DNA from: Cololabis saira
Lineage: Eukaryota; Chordata; Actinopteri; Beloniformes; Belonidae
Direction of reading: 5' to 3'
Assembly: GCF_033807715.1 (NCBI RefSeq)
Contig: NC_084610.1
Location: 5,573,769 to 5,637,768 of the forward strand
DNA length: 64,000 nt
This document shows, in pieces, positions 60,201 through 64,000 of the stretch (position 1 is the first letter of the stretch; each line of letters begins with the position of its first letter). The notes beneath the pieces were generated by a model that was given only the letters and a program-made list of their open reading frames with translations, was not told where the DNA came from and searched no databases. Both the position numbers and the translations under genes were made by a program.

Positions 60201-63200
60201 AATCTTTTATAAAAATAAATAAATCAGAAAAGTCGGGGCAACACTCAAATGATGCCTGTTTTCCACACAGCACTCCTCAAAGAAAACCATTCAACTGTAG
60301 TGTAAAGGGAAAAGGCAAATGTTGGTTCAAGAACAGAAACCCAACTGTGACCAAAACTCGGCACACAATCAGAAACTGGAACCACGCAGTGGGATCCGTT
60401 AGGGAACACGTATTTACATAATTAACCAAATTCTTGACAGCTTTCATTAATGATTGCTGGATCAATTCTCATTGTGTTGAATGAGTTCCTAACATTTTGT
60501 CCCTCCTAAGTCTGAGAAGAGGTTGCAGAGTTAAATAAAAGCTCACAACCAGACCAGTGCAGGGTTACATACACTGGCATGCCACTTCATCCAGCTGACA
60601 CTGGCCTTTTATTAAACATCAGATATCAGCCTGCCATTGTCCTATCACAGGGATGATGGATGCTACTCCCAAACCACAAGTGTATTAAAAAATAAAAGTC
60701 TGCACAGCAAAGGGGGTTTGTTTTATGGGAAATCAATGTTGCGTCAATCAGACTTGGCATTAAGGGGACAAGTTTGTTTTTCTTTGCACTTGAGAGAATT
60801 TACTTTGATATCTGAAGACAATTGCAACGTTCCAACACGACACGACTTAATCACTTTATTTTGGTAGCGCCTAGGTCTGAACATGTTCTTTGGTGAGCAG
60901 TTGAGATTTGCAGGGTTCTGTGACATCACAAGCCCAGATACAGATGTCCAACCTCTTTGACTTCACACTTATTTTACATCAGTGGTGTTTAAATACTAGA
61001 TCCATCCCCTAAAACCAGCAGCAATGAACAGATCTGTAAAAACATGGATGAAAAGGTTGCTTCTGCTCTACATCTCGGTGGCGTTTTCACCAAAATGTGT
61101 CACATTGTTTAGCGTATTGGTTATGGTTTGTCTAAGGCCAAAGAAAACTAGGAATCTAGCCGGCCAGTGGATGATTAATGACGACTGTCTTTGGCCTGTG
61201 TGCTGGGCTCTTTTTCCTTCTAACAAATGATGCAAACACTTATTAAACAAGACAAGGGATAGCATGACATTTTTACCATCACAAGTACCAGCCTCCTAAT
61301 CAGCTGCAACAGTTGTAGGTGTTAAGACATCATGAAACTGCATCGACTTGAGAAACAAAGCCAAAATACATCTGCTTCAAATTCATACCAAAATGTATAT
61401 TATTGAACACAAAGCATCCCAATTTGCCATGGCAACAACACATCCTCATGTACCAGAACACGGTTCTACATGGTAGCCACGCTTGCACCAATTTCCATCC
61501 ACTTTCACTGTCAATATCCAAGAAGAAATTGAAAAAATGAGACGTCCAACCATCTATTTTTTAATGGGACTTCCATTGCTGTTCATGATCGACTCGCCCG
61601 CTACACCCACAAGCTCGTAATGTACAAAAATCAAACAAAAAAAAAAGTCAACTTTTAGCTATTTTAAACACCACCATGCAGAGATTAGAGCTGCTCGGTG
61701 TAATTAATAACAAAAGCTTATGGAAGCTTAAACTCCATTACAGTCAGTAGCTGAGCATATGAGCCCGGATACAGGTCAGCGATCATTTTCCTTTCTCACA
61801 TTAGCAGTCTCTGTTTACGGATGCGGGTGCTACAATCACCCGCTTCTTCCACCCTGAACAGGACCTGCCTGGGGTTCACCCTCCAAACACGACCTTATAT
61901 AGCTGCGTGCACAGCTGCACGCTCCGCCGAGACCGTACTCGCCGTTGGCCGCCTGAGGTAGCCGGCCAGGTTGCTCACATCCGTGCAACTGATGCCAGTC
62001 GGGAGCGTCGGCCTTGAGACGCGGCGCTCTAATTAAGTAAATGAGAGAATCCGATGGGCAGATGGTGGGAAAAAGGAGAAAGGCAGTAACCACATGACTA
62101 CGTCTGTCCGTGGAGCCCGCAGGGCTGCAACTGTTTCCCTTACGATCGCCTAAGCCTTACGAAAGGGGATTTCAGAGGTGAGATACCAATTTCTTTTCAT
62201 CGTGCATCTCCTGCACTTCCACTTCTATGTACCTCGGTAAATATCAGGCCCAAGAGAGGAAATTATAGCTGTCTATGAAGAGGGTTTGTGTGTCTATCTA
62301 ATTTGTTCATTTGTACAAATCCTGCACAGCTCCCTGCGCCTTACAAGTGAATATTCTCTCTTCAGCGTCAGTTTTTAGGTACGTGAATATTCTCTCTGGC
62401 GCTTTCACTTTAAACCCCTTTCTCACCGTCTTATCTTCACTTCAGAGAGGGGAATAAAAAAGTTAAATTCACCAATTCTCAGCTTGCTGGTTCAGTCAAA
62501 CCATGACATTTAGTCCGTGTGAGGCGGCGGTGACGGAAATGGCTCGGTATCGGGGCCCTGGAAACCCTGATGGATGGCAAAATAAGTCAACTAGCTTTAA
62601 TCCACAGGACCTCATACTCCGTTTCTGACACTTTTGGCCTGCATGTTTTCTGTATCACTAATCTATAATTACCTCTTGAAGTGATAATTGGTCGCCACGC
62701 CAACCATTCCTGCTCAGAATCAAACCGTGAGATTCACTTGAAATGCAGCAAACAAGTCCATCTGAACGTTTTTGCTTTTAAACTGCTGGCAATGACACAT
62801 TTATTAAACATGGCTAAACAGTTATGACATCTATTGTCTGATTACTTTTCAAAAATGAGAAGGAAAAATAAGAAATTATTATTACAAAAAAATGTTTATT
62901 GTTGAAGCCAACCTTTAAAATGTAGACCATTGAAATTAAGAATTAATTTCAAATGTATTTATTAAAAATGTACAGTAACTATATTAACAGTTACATAAAC
63001 ATATTATTGATCATGCTTTTCATAAATTTAAAAAATATTATTCAGCCCCTTTTTTCCCCAGATTAAACTACCTTTGACTTTGAAACTGCAGAAATACTGA
63101 CTGAAGTTTATTTAAAAAAGAAAGGAATAAATATAAAATAGAGATCTTGGAGAAAAAACGGTTTTGATTCATTTATGCTGCTTGTATTCGACACAGATTT

Positions 63201-64000
63201 GTAGTGTGCGATACATTGATCAATAAACCAAATACCTATCTTTACCCATAAGTAAAGTAGGCTTTAGAATTGCAAAAATTATGGGAAGCCTTTTTTCATC
63301 TTAAAGCTGCTCTGTCGCAATACCTCTTCTCACCACACGAGGGCAGCAAATCAAACGTTTGAAGCAAATAAAGACGCAAACAGTCCGATAAGAGATATTT
63401 GTCTCAAAACTGTGAAAAATTGTAGACTTATCAGAAAATTAAACCCCCAATCCAATAGATTTCACATTTTTGTCATATTTTTCAATTTCTTTAGTTCAGT
63501 GTTGAATATTAAAAGCATGCTAACACCCCAGGCACTGACTTCAGTAATGAAACTAAAAAAGTAGTTGGCGCATCCCGAATTCCAAGACTTGGCAGACCGT
63601 TCCCGCTCATTAGCACCGCACTGTCAGTGGCCCTTTTGCCAACACGGCAGATCTACATTCCCCCATGTGGTCAGAGGTGGTATTATAGAGCAGATTTAAG
63701 GAATCATTTGCACAAGATGCACTATGCTCCTAGTGTTTGATGCAGGAAATACTGCTCTAAACAGATGGTTCAATGCTTACAATAGCCAAAACTTGCTTTT
63801 TCTTTTCCCTGGTAATTCAGTCTTCCAATGATAACGAGTACAGTGTATACCTTATCGATGACATCAAATGCAAAAAATCCTTGTTTTTCAATGGCTCGTT
63901 CTAATAAAAAAAGTCAGACTTTTTTTTCTTAAAACTTCGACTTTAATCTCAAAATCTATCTTTTTTTCTTCAGAGGCCCCAATCCTCTTCCATAATTTTC
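57224..64000. other. non-coding sequence, no gene seen
   Basis: No gene or repeat family was recognised. Open frames at most 116 codons (59158-59508, minus) have no domain. 62860-63140 is strongly A/T-rich. 61830-62050 is GC-richer, with CTCTAATTAAG at about 62027-62037, and resembles the other motif-bearing segments but more weakly. Confidence 0.5.

Overview
This window looks like nuclear DNA of a ray-finned (teleost) fish and contains no protein-coding gene that I can support. It has no bacterial-style gene packing, operons, tRNA or rRNA genes, or CRISPR arrays. Open frames are short (longest about 200 codons), overlap on both strands, and none carries a recognisable host protein family or a convincing set of spliced exons. 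Several read through low-complexity tracts or transposon boundaries. The stretch is best read as intergenic sequence (a gene desert) or the inside of a very large intron. The teleost assignment rests on recognising repeat families common in fish genomes: Tc1/mariner relics, a PIF/Harbinger element with a Myb/SANT-like gene remnant, an RTE-clade (Rex3-like) retrotransposon with an ATGG tail, LINE tails ending in TGACT or TGATT repeats, and several short interspersed repeats. A percomorph or other acanthomorph is plausible but not proven.

Layout. 1-5.0 kb is unique non-coding sequence. At 5.0-6.35 kb a LINE 3' tail is followed by a complete-ended non-autonomous Harbinger element. 8.1-8.6 kb is a Tc1 relic. 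At 12.0-13.1 kb a fish interspersed repeat is interrupted by a tandem dimer of an A/T-rich foldback MITE, and a 41-bp tandem duplication follows. 14.6-15.4 kb, 20.7-21.05 kb, 27.4-27.8 kb and 31.9-32.4 kb are four more Tc1-type fossils. Copies of one short repeat family lie at 17.8, 26.3, 30.05 and 39.6-39.9 kb. Copies of other fish repeats lie at 25.0 and 33.8-34.1 kb. A GC-rich tetranucleotide tract lies at 38.6 kb and a 9-10-bp minisatellite at 42.7 kb. At 47.85-48.96 kb an RTE fragment is split by a 699-bp Harbinger-like element with a 3-bp target duplication. A CpG-dense, TAATTA-containing segment lies at 51.8-52.6 kb. Degenerate repeats and a LINE tail occupy 55.2-56.1 kb. A second CpG-dense segment rich in homeodomain-type and octamer motifs lies at 56.5-57.1 kb, followed by a (GT)33 microsatellite. 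The remainder to 64 kb is unique.

How the parts relate. No genes work together here. The readable biology is transposon history (nested insertions give relative ages) plus a few candidate regulatory segments: the two CpG/TAATTA clusters, a pair of full CRE palindromes 60 bp apart near 10.3 kb, and a promoter-like motif group inside the 48-kb transposon. Repeat family assignments come from recognition of consensus sequences and were not checked by alignment. I found no convincing previously undescribed system.
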